From an uncultured Bacteroidaceae bacterium (GTDB taxonomy: Bacteria; Bacteroidota; Bacteroidia; Bacteroidales; Bacteroidaceae): a stretch of DNA of 60,028 nt. Position 1 is the stretch's first letter. Each line of letters opens with the position of its first letter. Position numbers and translations under genes: made by a program. The DNA lies in assembly GCA_905234555.1 (NCBI GenBank), contig CAJOHO010000003.1:1-60028 (forward strand), read 5' to 3'. Shown here piece by piece: positions 42,623 through 51,900 of the stretch. Below the pieces are notes generated by a model that had not been told where the DNA came from, searched no databases, and saw only the letters and a list, made by a program, of their open reading frames with translations.

Positions 42623-42650
42623 GTTTCATTTAGAAGTAGTCAAATTTTTG

Positions 42651-42782
42651 GTTAAGAAGAAACCTCTTTCGGGTTAAGATTGCACTTCTTGCGAGTTAAG
42701 AAGAAACCTCTTTCGGGTTAAGATGGCACTTCTTGGGAGTTAAGATAAAACTTCTTTGGAGTTCAGACAAAAAGAAGAAGCA
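42651..42782. repeat. 22-bp tandem array, family GTTAAG
   Basis: Six units starting at 42651, 42673, 42695, 42717, 42739 and 42761, each opening GTTAAG (last GTTCAG). Two subtypes alternate: GTTAAGAAGAAACCTC and GTTAAGATTGCACTTC. The last unit runs into the ompA terminator. Confidence 0.9.
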
Positions 42783-42814
42783 CTTAAGTGCATTTTCGTA
42801 CACTTAAGTGCTTC
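42777..42814 (-). terminator. Terminator of ompA
   Basis: GAAGCACTTAAGTG (42777-42790) and CACTTAAGTGCTTC (42801-42814), a perfect 14-bp stem with a 10-nt loop. On the minus strand it is followed by TTCTTTTTG. Confidence 0.85.
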
Positions 42815-42840
42815 AACAATATGATTGACTGAAAAGATCG

Positions 42841-44364
42841 TTACTTCACAATCTTCAGTTCTACGCGGCGGTTGAGCTGGCGGCCTTCGTCTGTGTCGTT
42901 GGTTGCGATTGGCATAGACTCGCCATAACCCTTGTAGCTAAGACGGTTGGCTTTCACACCTTTCGAAATGAAGTACTCATATACAGACTTTGCGCGATTC
43001 TCAGACAGCTTCTGGTTGTATTCGTCTGTACCCTTGCTGTCGGTGTGACCTGCAATTTCCACGTTGAGGTTAGGATTCTCGTTGAGCCAGTCGGCAATTT
43101 CGTCGAGGTAGCCCTTAGCTTTGTCGTTGAGGTCGAACTTGTCGAATGCGAAGAGGGTGTTGGACAGTTCGCGCATCTTAGCTGTGATGTCGGGTGGCAG
43201 CACTACTGGTGGATCTGGAGCGATTGGCTTGATGATCACAGGAGGTTCTGCTACAGCAGGTGCAGTACCAAAGGTGAGACGCAGGTTGAGACCGAAGCCG
43301 AAAGTGCCGAGGCGCTTTGCCAAGTCAGCATTTCTGCGTTCGATGGCTGGGTCGAGCAGGTCTGCATTTACGTCTGATGGTACGGCTGTGAAGCGGTCGG
43401 ACTGCTGAGCCTGAACAATACTCATAGGTTGAGCCTGCCATTCGCGGTCGCCGAAAGTGAGGTTGGGCAGGAAAGGAACAGATTCCAATGTTCCGTTGCC
43501 GTTTTCAACTGAGCCGTACTTGTCGATGGCGAGGTCAGGACGGCAGTTGAGTACGCCGTAGTCGAGATAGAGGCCTGTGTAAAGACCCATCTTGTCGCTG
43601 AGTGCCCAGCGGAAACCTGCCTCTGCAGAAAGCATGAGGTTGAAAGCCTTCATGTCGAGCTTCTCGTCTGTCTTCAGCTTATCTGTCGGGTCAATATCAA
43701 CGATTCCGTTGAAACCTTCTCCGAGGACATGATCGGGAGTCTGATTAACACGATCAAATAGGCGGTCGTCGCCTACAATCATGGAGGAGCGAGTGCCTCT
43801 TTGTGGTGCATTAGGTCCCTTCCACTCGTAAGCCGTGAATTGTCCGCCTGCTTCAGCAATCTCGCCGGTTTGCTTATACTTGTCGGTGAGCTTAATTCCG
43901 AGTTTCACACCAGCTGCCCAATAGAAGTGGTTCTTGCCCATTGGGATGAGGTTCTGAACCATGATAGGAATCTGCAGATGCATGGCACTTTGCTTCTCTT
44001 CGAAGTCGCAGAACACGAAGGAATTAGCACGAACATCGCCATAGCCGTTTTGACTTAAAGAGTTCGTCCACCACTCATCGGCAGTAATTTTGTTCTGGTA
44101 GTAAGCTCCCTGGATTCCTGTGAGCAAGCCCCACTGGTCGTTGAAGTGGTAGATGTAGCTGAAGCCGAAACCTCCGCCAAGACCCATCTTGGTGTCTGCG
44201 TCCTTCACAGATGTGGTCAGACTGGAAATACCTCCGAAGAGGTTTACACCGAACTCATGCTTTGGCACGTAAGTGTCCTGTGCGTTAGCCGTCAGCGACG
44301 AACCAAGCAGCAATGCAGCAGCAATCAGTTTGCCGCCATTGAGGAAAATGTTCTTTTTGTTCAT
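42841..44364 (-). CDS. OmpA family outer-membrane protein
   Basis: 507 residues with a signal peptide (about 28, ending LTANAQ). Residues about 35-370 form a porin-like beta-barrel (FGFSYIYHFNDQWGLLTGIQGAYY, LYTGLYLDYG, FGFGLNLRLTFG). A Pro-rich linker (VAEPPVIIKPIAPDPPVVLPP) leads to the C-terminal OmpA domain (about 395-507), with the peptidoglycan-binding signature NVEIAGHTDSKGTDEYNQKLSENRAKSV. It anchors the outer membrane to the cell wall and is usually abundant. The promoter is at 44438-44468 and the terminator follows at 42777. Confidence 0.93.
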   Translation of the reverse strand: MNKKNIFLNGGKLIAAALLLGSSLTANAQDTYVPKHEFGVNLFGGISSLTTSVKDADTKMGLGGGFGFSYIYHFNDQWGLLTGIQGAYYQNKITADEWWTNSLSQNGYGDVRANSFVFCDFEEKQSAMHLQIPIMVQNLIPMGKNHFYWAAGVKLGIKLTDKYKQTGEIAEAGGQFTAYEWKGPNAPQRGTRSSMIVGDDRLFDRVNQTPDHVLGEGFNGIVDIDPTDKLKTDEKLDMKAFNLMLSAEAGFRWALSDKMGLYTGLYLDYGVLNCRPDLAIDKYGSVENGNGTLESVPFLPNLTFGDREWQAQPMSIVQAQQSDRFTAVPSDVNADLLDPAIERRNADLAKRLGTFGFGLNLRLTFGTAPAVAEPPVIIKPIAPDPPVVLPPDITAKMRELSNTLFAFDKFDLNDKAKGYLDEIADWLNENPNLNVEIAGHTDSKGTDEYNQKLSENRAKSVYEYFISKGVKANRLSYKGYGESMPIATNDTDEGRQLNRRVELKIVK

Positions 44365-44412
44365 ACTAAATAGAATTATTGGTTAGTAAAAATTGTTGGT
44401 TGACAGTTTTTT

Positions 44413-44427
44413 CTCCGTGTTTCGGAG
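44413..44427 (-). promoter_or_regulatory. Hairpin in ompA 5' leader
   Basis: On the minus strand CTCCG, loop AAACA, CGGAG, then AAAAAA. It starts about ten nucleotides after the expected transcript start, so it may protect the abundant ompA mRNA from decay. Confidence 0.5.
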
Positions 44428-44437
44428 TTAATTTTTG

Positions 44438-44468
44438 CAAAAATAGGTAAAAAAACAAAACTTGCAAA
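44438..44468 (-). promoter_or_regulatory. Promoter of ompA
   Basis: On the minus strand: TTTG (44465-44468), 19 bp, TATTTTTG (44438-44445). The -33 element lies inside the terminator stem of the upstream eda gene. Confidence 0.75.
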
Positions 44469-44491
44469 ATATTTTGGCGATATTTTGCAAG
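44461..44491 (-). terminator. Terminator of kdgK-eda
   Basis: CTTGCAAAATA (44461-44471) and TATTTTGCAAG (44481-44491), a perfect 11-bp stem with a 9-nt loop, followed on the minus strand by TTTTGTTTTTTT. Confidence 0.8.
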
Positions 44492-44518
44492 TTTTTGTGA
44501 AAAAAGTGTCAGAATGCT

Positions 44519-45187
44519 TTATCCTCTGGCTTCTTTGATATAGCTGAGTGCCTCTTTGCACATGTCAGTTACATATTGCCAGTCTTCTGCCTCCACCTTG
44601 TCTTTGGGGAAGAGTTTACTGCCCATTCCAACGCAGAAAACGCCAGCTTTCACCCAAGCGGTGAGGTTTTCCTTTGTGGGAGCTACGCCACCCGTCACCA
44701 TGATCTTGGACCAAGGCATCGGTGCTTTCAGTCCTTTTACGAACGCAGGACCATAGACATCGCCTGGGAACACTTTCGTGAGGTCGCAACCCAACTCCTG
44801 AGCCTTTCCTACTTCGCTCACGCTGCCACAACCAGGGCAGTAGGGAACAAGGCGGCGGTTGCAGACAGGAGCAATCTCTGGATTGAACAAAGGACCTACC
44901 ACGAAGCAGGCACCCAGCTGGATGTAGAGGGCTGCCGTTGGTGCATCGACGACGCTGCCTACGCCAAGCGCCAACTCTGGGCATTCCTTTGCAGCGAACT
45001 TCACACACTCAGCAAACACTTCGTGTGCGAAATCTCCACGATTGGTGAACTCGAAGGCTCGAACGCCTCCATCATAACAAGCCTTGATGACTTTCTTTGC
45101 CACCTCGGCATCTTTGTGGTAGAACACAGGCACCATACCTGTCTCACCAATTTTCGCCATAACGGCGAGCTTATCGAATTTAGCCAT
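44519..45187 (-). CDS. eda: KDPG/KHG aldolase
   Basis: 222 residues. It splits 2-keto-3-deoxy-6-phosphogluconate into pyruvate and glyceraldehyde-3-phosphate. The TIM-barrel class I aldolase features are visible: the Glu region [12 protein letters not shown] (about 35-47), and the Schiff-base Lys in [18 protein letters not shown] (about 136-152), followed by [13 protein letters not shown] phosphate binding. Slightly longer than the E. coli enzyme but like Bacteroidales Eda. It starts 11 bp after kdgK, with which it forms an operon for the end of hexuronate breakdown. Confidence 0.94.
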   Translation of the reverse strand: MAKFDKLAVMAKIGETGMVPVFYHKDAEVAKKVIKACYDGGVRAFEFTNRGDFAHEVFAECVKFAAKECPELALGVGSVVDAPTAALYIQLGACFVVGPLFNPEIAPVCNRRLVPYCPGCGSVSEVGKAQELGCDLTKVFPGDVYGPAFVKGLKAPMPWSKIMVTGGVAPTKENLTAWVKAGVFCVGMGSKLFPKDKVEAEDWQYVTDMCKEALSYIKEARG

Positions 45188-45198
45188 ATTCTTCCCTT

Positions 45199-46221
45199 TT
45201 ATCTTTGTACTCGTCCGTTTGCACTTCCTCCTGCGAGGGCTTCTACTTCGGCAACAGATACGTGGTTGAAGTCGCCAGGAATGGTGTGCTTAAGTGCTGA
45301 TGCTGCTACTGCGAACTCGAGGGCTTCTCCCTGTGTGGGCTTGGTGAGCAGACCGTGAATGAGTCCACCCGAGAAAGAGTCTCCTCCGCCTACGCGGTCG
45401 ATGATAGGATTGATGTCGTAGCGTTTTGACTGATAGAATTCCTTGCCGTCGAAAATCAGCGCCTTCCAACCGTTGTGGGTAGCTGAGAAGCTTTCGCGAA
45501 GGGTGCTGACCACATACTTGAAGCCAAATTCCTTAGCCATCTGACGGAAGATTCCTTCGTAGCCGGCTGCGTCGGTCTTTCCTCCTTCAACGTCAGCATC
45601 GGGCTTGAAGCCTAAGCAGAGTTCTGCGTCTTCCTCGTTGCCGATACATACATCCACATACTGCATGAGCGGACGCATGATGCTGATGGCTTTCTCGCTG
45701 GTCCAGAGTTTCTTGCGGAAATTGAGGTCGCAGCTTACTGTCACACCGTGTTTCTTTGCTGCGATGCAGGCTTGGCGCAGGCACTCGGCACTTGCGTCGC
45801 TAATTGCCGGTGTGATGCCAGACCAATGGAACCAGTCGGCTCCTTCGAAGATTTTGTCGAAATCGAAGTCTTCGGGTTTGGCCTCGGCGATGGCTGAGTG
45901 TGCTCTGTCATAAATCACTTTCGACGGACGCATGGAAGCACCGGTTTCAGCATAGTAGAGACCTACACGTTCGCCTCCACGTGCGATGAAATCGGTGTTT
46001 ACACCAAATTTCCGCATGGCGTTGACGGCAATCTGTCCGATTTCGTGAGCAGGGAGTTTGCAGACGAAGTAGCTGTCGTGTCCGTAGTTGGCACAGCTGA
46101 TGGCTACGTTTGCTTCGCCGCCACCAGGGATGATGTTGAACTTTTCTGCCTGAACGAAGCGGTAGTTGCCTTCAGGCGAGAGGCGAAGCATGAGTTCGCC
46201 CATTGTGATAATCTTTGCCAT
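45199..46221 (-). CDS. kdgK: 2-dehydro-3-deoxygluconokinase (PfkB family)
   Basis: 340 residues, a ribokinase/PfkB-type sugar kinase. The N-terminal [33 protein letters not shown] (about 8-40) and the C-terminal catalytic [18 protein letters not shown] (about 280-297, Asp base) are family signatures. Assignment to KDG rests on the operon with eda and the divergent LacI regulator; a fructokinase-like function is less likely. The -7 element TAACTTTG on the minus strand is at 46252-46259. Confidence 0.9.
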   Translation of the reverse strand: MAKIITMGELMLRLSPEGNYRFVQAEKFNIIPGGGEANVAISCANYGHDSYFVCKLPAHEIGQIAVNAMRKFGVNTDFIARGGERVGLYYAETGASMRPSKVIYDRAHSAIAEAKPEDFDFDKIFEGADWFHWSGITPAISDASAECLRQACIAAKKHGVTVSCDLNFRKKLWTSEKAISIMRPLMQYVDVCIGNEEDAELCLGFKPDADVEGGKTDAAGYEGIFRQMAKEFGFKYVVSTLRESFSATHNGWKALIFDGKEFYQSKRYDINPIIDRVGGGDSFSGGLIHGLLTKPTQGEALEFAVAASALKHTIPGDFNHVSVAEVEALAGGSANGRVQR

Positions 46222-46251
46222 GTTGATGAGCTAATTTAATAGTTTTGTGTG

Positions 46252-46259
46252 CAAAGTTA
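46252..46259 (-). promoter_or_regulatory. -7 element of kdgK-eda
   Basis: TAACTTTG on the minus strand, 31 bp before the kdgK start. The -33 element is not clear, which fits an operon that needs activation or derepression. Confidence 0.65.
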
Positions 46260-46354
46260 CGGTTTTTCTCTGAAAGTATCGTGGTTAATAAGGAAAAAAA
46301 TGCTTTTGAAGAGACATTTTCCCGTTTCAACTTTTAAGTTTCAAGGATTTGTCG

Positions 46355-46362
46355 TAACTTTG
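46355..46362 (+). promoter_or_regulatory. -7 element of the LacI regulator gene
   Basis: TAACTTTG at 46355-46362, 41 bp before the start codon. The -33 region has only TTTT. Confidence 0.65.
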
Positions 46363-46369
46363 CAACGCA

Positions 46370-46392
46370 TTTTGAAGGGATGCAATTCAAAA
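46370..46392. promoter_or_regulatory. Candidate operator in front of the LacI gene
   Basis: TTTTGAA, 9 bp (GGGATGCAA), TTCAAAA: a perfect 7-bp inverted repeat just after the expected transcript start of the regulator gene, a good position for self-repression. Confidence 0.45.
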
Positions 46393-46402
46393 TCTTAAGA
46401 AA

Positions 46403-47470
46403 ATGGAAATCCAATCGAAAATCCGAATCAAAGATATTGCTGAACGCGCCGGCGTTTCAGTTGGAACGGTCGATCGTGTGCTGCACGGACGAATGAACGT
46501 GTCGAAAGTCAGTCTGGAGAAAGTGCAGAAGGTGCTGGACGAAATCAACTACGTCCCCAACCACTATGCTTCGGCTCTGGCCAGCAACAAGACTTACAAC
46601 TTTGCTGCCATCCTGCCTATGCACGAGGTCGATAGCTACTGGGCACGTGTGGAGAAGGGACTGGTGGAAGGACTTCGCCGCTATCAGGATTTCAAGATTT
46701 CCTTTAAGATTTTCCGCTACGACCCCTTCAATACGGCTTCGTTCGAAGCACAGGCTCAGCTGCTGGTGGAATCGAATCCCTTCGCTGTCATCATCGGTCC
46801 TGTGTTCAACCACAAGATCATGTCGAAGTTTGTGGACAAGCTGACGGAGAAAAATACACCTTATTCTTTAATAGACTCTAACTGGCCCGAATTCCAGCCC
46901 GTCTGCTTCTACGGACAAGATTCGAAACGAAGTGGTGAATTTGCTGCACGTATCATCCTTATGGCTGCCGCTGGTGCCAAGAAAATTGCGCTTTTCAAGC
47001 TGATGGGCGAGGGTAGAGTGGCGAGCCGTCAGCAGTTAGACCGTGAAGGTGGTTTCCGTCAGTATATGAAGGAACACAGCCCCAAGACACAGATTGTGGA
47101 TATGACGCTCTTCGTCTATGATAAGGAAGGCATGAAGGAGCGGATGCGTGAATTCTTCGAACTGCATCCCGACGTGATGTTCGGTCTGTCCTTCAACTCT
47201 TCGATTCATGTGGTTGCCAAATTCTTGAAAGAAGAGATGCCTCAGCATAAACACGTCACGCTGCTGGGCTACGACGCCATTGATGCGAATGTGGAATGTA
47301 TTAAGAACGGAAGTGTGGATTTCCTTATCGCCCAGCATCCTCAGAAACAGGGACTTAACTGCCTGCGTTCGATGGTGAATGCCTGTGTGCTCCGCATGAA
47401 ACAAAAAGTGGAACACTATATGTCCATCGAACTTTTGACGAAGGAGAATATTGACTTTTATAAGGATTAG
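46403..47470 (+). CDS. LacI family transcriptional regulator (KdgR-like by context)
   Basis: 355 residues. The N-terminal LacI helix-turn-helix with hinge is IRIKDIAERAGVSVGTVDRVLHGRMNVSKVSLEKVQKVLDEINYVPNHYASAL (about residues 7-60); the rest is a periplasmic-binding-protein-like sugar sensor (about 65-340). It is divergent from kdgK-eda with a 181-bp shared region, so it most likely controls that operon in response to ketodeoxygluconate or a relative. Assignment to KdgR is by neighbourhood only. A palindrome (46370-46392) may be its own operator. Confidence 0.9.
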   Translation: MEIQSKIRIKDIAERAGVSVGTVDRVLHGRMNVSKVSLEKVQKVLDEINYVPNHYASALASNKTYNFAAILPMHEVDSYWARVEKGLVEGLRRYQDFKISFKIFRYDPFNTASFEAQAQLLVESNPFAVIIGPVFNHKIMSKFVDKLTEKNTPYSLIDSNWPEFQPVCFYGQDSKRSGEFAARIILMAAAGAKKIALFKLMGEGRVASRQQLDREGGFRQYMKEHSPKTQIVDMTLFVYDKEGMKERMREFFELHPDVMFGLSFNSSIHVVAKFLKEEMPQHKHVTLLGYDAIDANVECIKNGSVDFLIAQHPQKQGLNCLRSMVNACVLRMKQKVEHYMSIELLTKENIDFYKD

Positions 47471-47562
47471 GACCCACCCCCTTCAATGGTCTTTACACCC
47501 CCTTCGGTTCCCCCGTTATCGGGGGACAGAAACCCCTCCTGTGAAGGGAGGGGAGTATATAC
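47471..47562 (-). repeat. GC-rich hairpin element, intergenic (copy E)
   Basis: Read on the minus strand: head GTATATACTCCCCTCCC, TTTCTGTCCCCCGATAAC, several G-runs and tail GGGGGTGGGTCC. It begins at the first base after the LacI stop codon and fills the convergent gap; the stems probably serve as a terminator for both genes. Confidence 0.8.
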
Positions 47563-47585
47563 CTAAAGAGAAGCAAGAGTTGAGT

Positions 47586-48902
47586 TTACTTTGCTTCGCG
47601 GAAGATGGTTTTGATTCCTTTGATTTTCTGTCCTTCTACACGACGGAGGACTGACTTTATTTCTGGGAGGCTGACGGCTGCGTAGGAACAATGGTCCTGC
47701 ACATCGATGCGACCTACCTGTGAGCGTTCCAATCCGCCAATCTTGCAGAGGAATCCCATGATGTCCATCTTGCTCAGTTTGTCCTTCTTCCCTTTACCTA
47801 TATATATAGTAGCCATCTTGGGCTGCGAGACGGGAGGTAACTGCTTGGGAAGATAGAATGTCGGCGCTTCGCCCACATAGTCGGGAAGACGTTCTTCCTC
47901 ATTGAGAATCATGAAGGCACGACCTGTTGCCAGCCAACGGGCTGTTCGTCCGTTGCGATGGATGAACGCCTGTTCGTTGAGCGGCAGGTGATAATGAATG
48001 ATGACGTCGGTATCTGGCATATCGAGTCCGCGAGAACCCAGATCGGTGCTGACAAGCACATTGCTGCTACCGTTGCTGAACTTGAACAAAGCCCGTTCGC
48101 GACGATCCTGCTCCATTCCACCGTGAAATTGCTCACAAGCCACTCCGTTCTTGTGGAGGAACTGGTAAACACGCTCCACCGCTTCGCGATAATTCAGAAA
48201 AACGATGGATTGCACTTCGCCTAAGCTGCGAAGCAAGTCGAGTAGGGTGTCGAGTTTGTCCTTGATGGGCGAATTGACTACTTTCAGACTGACTCGTTCC
48301 TGTTTCGATTCGTTTTGCGGAACGCTCTGCTGATAGTCCAAACGAACGGCCTGACTCAAATTGACGAAGCGAGGAATCTGGTCGGTTTCTGTGGCGCTGA
48401 GCAGAATACGACGTTGAACCTGTGGCAGACAGAACAAAGCCTGCTTCATCTCATCGTGGAAACCCAGCTCCAAGCATTTGTCAAATTCGTCGATGACTAA
48501 GGTTCTGACATCGCCTACTTCAAAGTTCTGCTTCTCTAAGTGATCGACCAGTCGTCCAGGCGTGGAGATAACGAGATGGGGATGTACGCTCTCCATCTGA
48601 CGATGTTCCTGCATCGTTGGGCGTCCGCCATAACAGGCAAGACTTCTCACCTTCGTTTTCAGCGATTTGACGACTTCTACGGTCTGGGCTGCAAGTTCTC
48701 GTGAAGGCACAATCACCACCGCCTGCACCTTGTCGGATGTGCAGTCCAACGACTCTAATAACGGCAGGAGGTACGCCAACGTCTTTCCACTACCTGTGGG
48801 AGAGAGAAGCACCAAGTCGCTGTTGCTTCTCTGCCAAGCCTCGTAGGCAGCCTGCTGCATTTCGCTCAACTGCGAAACACCTATTATAGTATAGTCAATC
48901 AT
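47586..48902 (-). CDS. DbpA-like DEAD-box RNA helicase
   Basis: 438 residues from the ATG at 48902; the longer frame upstream lacks helicase similarity. Helicase motifs in order: SPTGSGKT (about 30-37), PSRELAAQ, TPGRLVDHL, DEFDKC (in place of DEAD), LSATETDQIP, then the second domain with VSTDLGSRGLDMPD and HRNGRTAR. The last 75 residues (ATIYIGKGKKDKLSKMDIMGFLCKIGGLERSQVGRIDVQDHCSYAAV) resemble the DbpA RNA-binding domain, which in E. coli directs the helicase to 23S rRNA for ribosome assembly. It is 65 bp after lptD, the gap holding a GC-rich hairpin. Confidence 0.9.
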   Translation of the reverse strand: MIDYTIIGVSQLSEMQQAAYEAWQRSNSDLVLLSPTGSGKTLAYLLPLLESLDCTSDKVQAVVIVPSRELAAQTVEVVKSLKTKVRSLACYGGRPTMQEHRQMESVHPHLVISTPGRLVDHLEKQNFEVGDVRTLVIDEFDKCLELGFHDEMKQALFCLPQVQRRILLSATETDQIPRFVNLSQAVRLDYQQSVPQNESKQERVSLKVVNSPIKDKLDTLLDLLRSLGEVQSIVFLNYREAVERVYQFLHKNGVACEQFHGGMEQDRRERALFKFSNGSSNVLVSTDLGSRGLDMPDTDVIIHYHLPLNEQAFIHRNGRTARWLATGRAFMILNEEERLPDYVGEAPTFYLPKQLPPVSQPKMATIYIGKGKKDKLSKMDIMGFLCKIGGLERSQVGRIDVQDHCSYAAVSLPEIKSVLRRVEGQKIKGIKTIFREAK

Positions 48903-48927
48903 CGCTGAGTTATAATAATGGGTGTGA

Positions 48928-48968
48928 GGCCTTTTCTCTCCCCTTTGGGGGAGTTGGAGGGGGCTTCT
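48928..48968 (+). repeat. GC-rich hairpin element, intergenic (copy F)
   Basis: TTTTCTCTCCCCTTTGGGGGAG then TTGGAGGGGGCTTCTT: same stem and G-run plan. It fills the gap between lptD and the helicase gene and touches the lptD stop codon. Confidence 0.65.
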
Positions 48969-51900
48969 TAATACCAATTGATGTTGCTGGAATAAGAGCT
49001 GCGCTTGTCGTACTTCAGAGCATCGGTAAGGGTGGAGGCGTTGGCTCGCAAGGTGATGTGATAACTGGTGAAGGGACCGAACACCAAACCGCCGGAGATG
49101 TTGAAGCAATGCATATCGCGAGAGATGTTCACCGTGGTCATCGTCAGGTCTTTGTTCGTGAAGTCGTAGCCCGAAGAGAAGTTGATGTTCCAGTCGGACG
49201 ACAGTTTGAGATTGCCTGAGAAGTTCAGGCTGTGCACAAATTTGAACGGATAGCGCATGTTCTTCACGTTAATCTTGCGGCTTCGGTCTTCCGACATCGT
49301 GATACCATACGACACCGAGAACGACCAAGGCATCGTGAATTTCATGTAACCGTCTTCGTCCAGTCCGTCCGTACGCTCCTTCTTCTTCTCGGCTGTTGCA
49401 TCATCCAATGGTTCGTCTTCCGTCTCATCGCCGTCCTCCTTGTCTTTCTTCTCTTCTTCTTCTTCCTCGTCTTCCTCTCCAGGATGGAACAGCTTACGCA
49501 GTTTCTTGCTGATGGTTCGCCATGACTGGTTGTTGAACGTGTAGCTGAAATTCTTCGACATTCCCTGGAAACGTCCCCAACGTCCGTACGACCACTCTGT
49601 GCGGTTTCCTACAATCACGTTTCCGTTCTCGTCGAACTCGTAGGCGTAGGTCATCCAGGTGGTGTTGAGGTTGAGGGAGAATTTGCCCCATTTCAGACGG
49701 ATACGGGTAGAGAGGTTGCTCCAAGGCTGTTGCTTGGCAGACATGTTATACGACAGGCTGGCACCCAGTTCGTCGATGATGCTGACTTTCTTCGTGGAGT
49801 CGTTGTCGGTCTTCACCTTCATCTCTATGTTGTTGGAGAGGTCGAAACTCACGCTTCCCGTCTTTCCCTTGCCCGGCACTCCGTAGAGCGAACCGGTATA
49901 GGGCGAATACTCCACCAGCGAGACGTTGCCGTCGGCATCAGTCTTGGCGTAGGTTTTGTAATAACCATAACGGCTGGCGCTGAAATCAGGAGCGTAACTG
50001 AATGACACAGAAGGAGTGAGCACATGACGCACCATCTCCATCTTCTTGCCCCACACCTTCGGGTTCGGCTTGTAGAACACGTACAGTTTGGTGTTCGCGT
50101 TCAGGCTGAGGTTGTAGTTATAGACGCGGTTGAAACCGTAGATGGTGTCGCGAACCACAGTCTTGCGCTGTGCGTCCCAGCTTTGTTCAATATGGTTGGT
50201 GTACCAGCGTTCTGTGTAGTTGAATGAAGGAACGAGATTGATGTACTTGAGCACCTGGAACGAAGCCTGGATAGGAATCTGGTGGCGCATACCGTTCTTC
50301 CAGTCCTTAATGAGATTGCTCTTGAGCAGTTGGTCTTCTTTGGTGGAAATGCTGTTGGAGAGCGTTCCGCTATAACTCATCGAAATCTTTTCGTACCAAC
50401 GTTCCTTGCCCTTCATCTTCTTGCGCTTGAAAGGGTAGAGCTTCTGCAAGCTGATGCTGAGGTTCGGCATCGTCAGGGCAAGGGTGGAGTCGCGCATGTT
50501 CTGCGAGATGTTGAAGCTGGACGAAAGGCTCAGACCGATTTTGGGGAAAGAACGGGAATAGCTGACCGAAGAAGTACGTGTGCTCTGAGCGTACGACGTT
50601 GGGTTGTAGAGGCTGGAGAGGTTGTTCTTCTCGTAGCTCTGTGTGGCGAAGTTGACACTCGCCGAGAACGAGCTGTTAGGACTCGACTTGGGATCCTGGC
50701 GATGACTCCATTGCAGCTTGAAGTTCTTGGTTTCCTGATAGTCAGGCAGGTTCTTCTCGCCCGTCTTCGTTACCGCTGTACTTATAGCGTTTCTTGTAGG
50801 TGGTCTGGGCAGACACACCCCACGATCCCTTCGTAAAGATTTCACCCGTCAGACGTAAGTCCCAGTTGTCGCTGACGGCAAAGTAATAACCTCCGTCGCG
50901 AAGATAGAAACCACGAGTGTTCTCGTCGCCGTAGCTGGGCATGATGAGACCCGAAGAATAAGTGCTGGTGAAGGGGAAGTAAGCGAAAGGAATGGCAAGG
51001 GGTAGGGGAACGTCCTCGACGACTAACCACGCTGGACCTGAGAATACGCTCTTTCCTGTATGGACTTTCGCACGACTGAGGGCGATGTAGAAGTGGGGAT
51101 GTTCCTCGTCGCAGGTGGTGTAGGTGCCGTGACGCATGAAAAACTCGTCGCCTTCGCCTTTCTTGGCTTCCTGACTGGTGAGGAATCCTTCCTGCTGTTC
51201 CGTCTTGACGTTGGTGATAAAACCTTTCTTTGACTTGAAGTTGTAGTCCATCGCCTCCGACTCATAACTCTCCTTTCCTTGCTGAAACACAGGCTGACCC
51301 ACCCAGTGGTCCAGACTGTCCTTCGTACCGACGGCATGCACCACCGAACTATCCATACTGATAGTGATTTGGTCGGCAGCCAGCTTGATATTCTGGTAAT
51401 CCACCTTCGCATCGCCATAAAGCAGAGCGTGCTTCGTACCCATCATGAAGATAATGGAGTCCTTTGCTTCGTATGCCACAGGATCCTCCAGCACACTCTT
51501 CGGTTGGTTCTTGCGGATGCTGTCCTCAGCTGCTGCAATCGAGTCGTTCCACTGGATACCTCGACCCTGAGGCTCCGTAGGCTTCACAAGAAGAGAATCC
51601 TTTGAGAGAGAATCCTTTGAAAGTGTATCTTTGGGGAGAGAATCTTTAGTGAGGGAAGTCTTTGCAAGAGAGTCAGTTACCAACGGCTCTTTGATCAGCT
51701 GAACTTTCTCCGTAATGGAATCCCTGATGGCAGAACGTGGTCCACCAAAAATCTCCGTTGGTTCGATGGTATCAAAAAGATGAAGGGATTCTTTATCTGA
51801 GTTGGCAAAGAAAGAGTTGTCTGAGGCTGCGATGAATGAGGATTCTTTGTCGGAGTCCGCGGTGAATGAAATAAGCCTTGGCGCCTTTGGGGACACCAAG

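Larger units (their letters stand above)
42034..42840. other. Gene-free region packed with 22-bp-period repeats
   Basis: This 807-bp gap between moxR and ompA holds no believable gene. From 42151 to 42782 it contains a 66-bp repeat and three tandem arrays of 22-bp units, each with its own sequence, ending in the ompA terminator. Short reading frames across it are by-products of the repeats. Confidence 0.75.

Noticed and set aside
42341-42782. CRISPR array
   Set aside because: The units are contiguous 22-bp tandem repeats with no unique spacers of constant length and no cas genes in the window.
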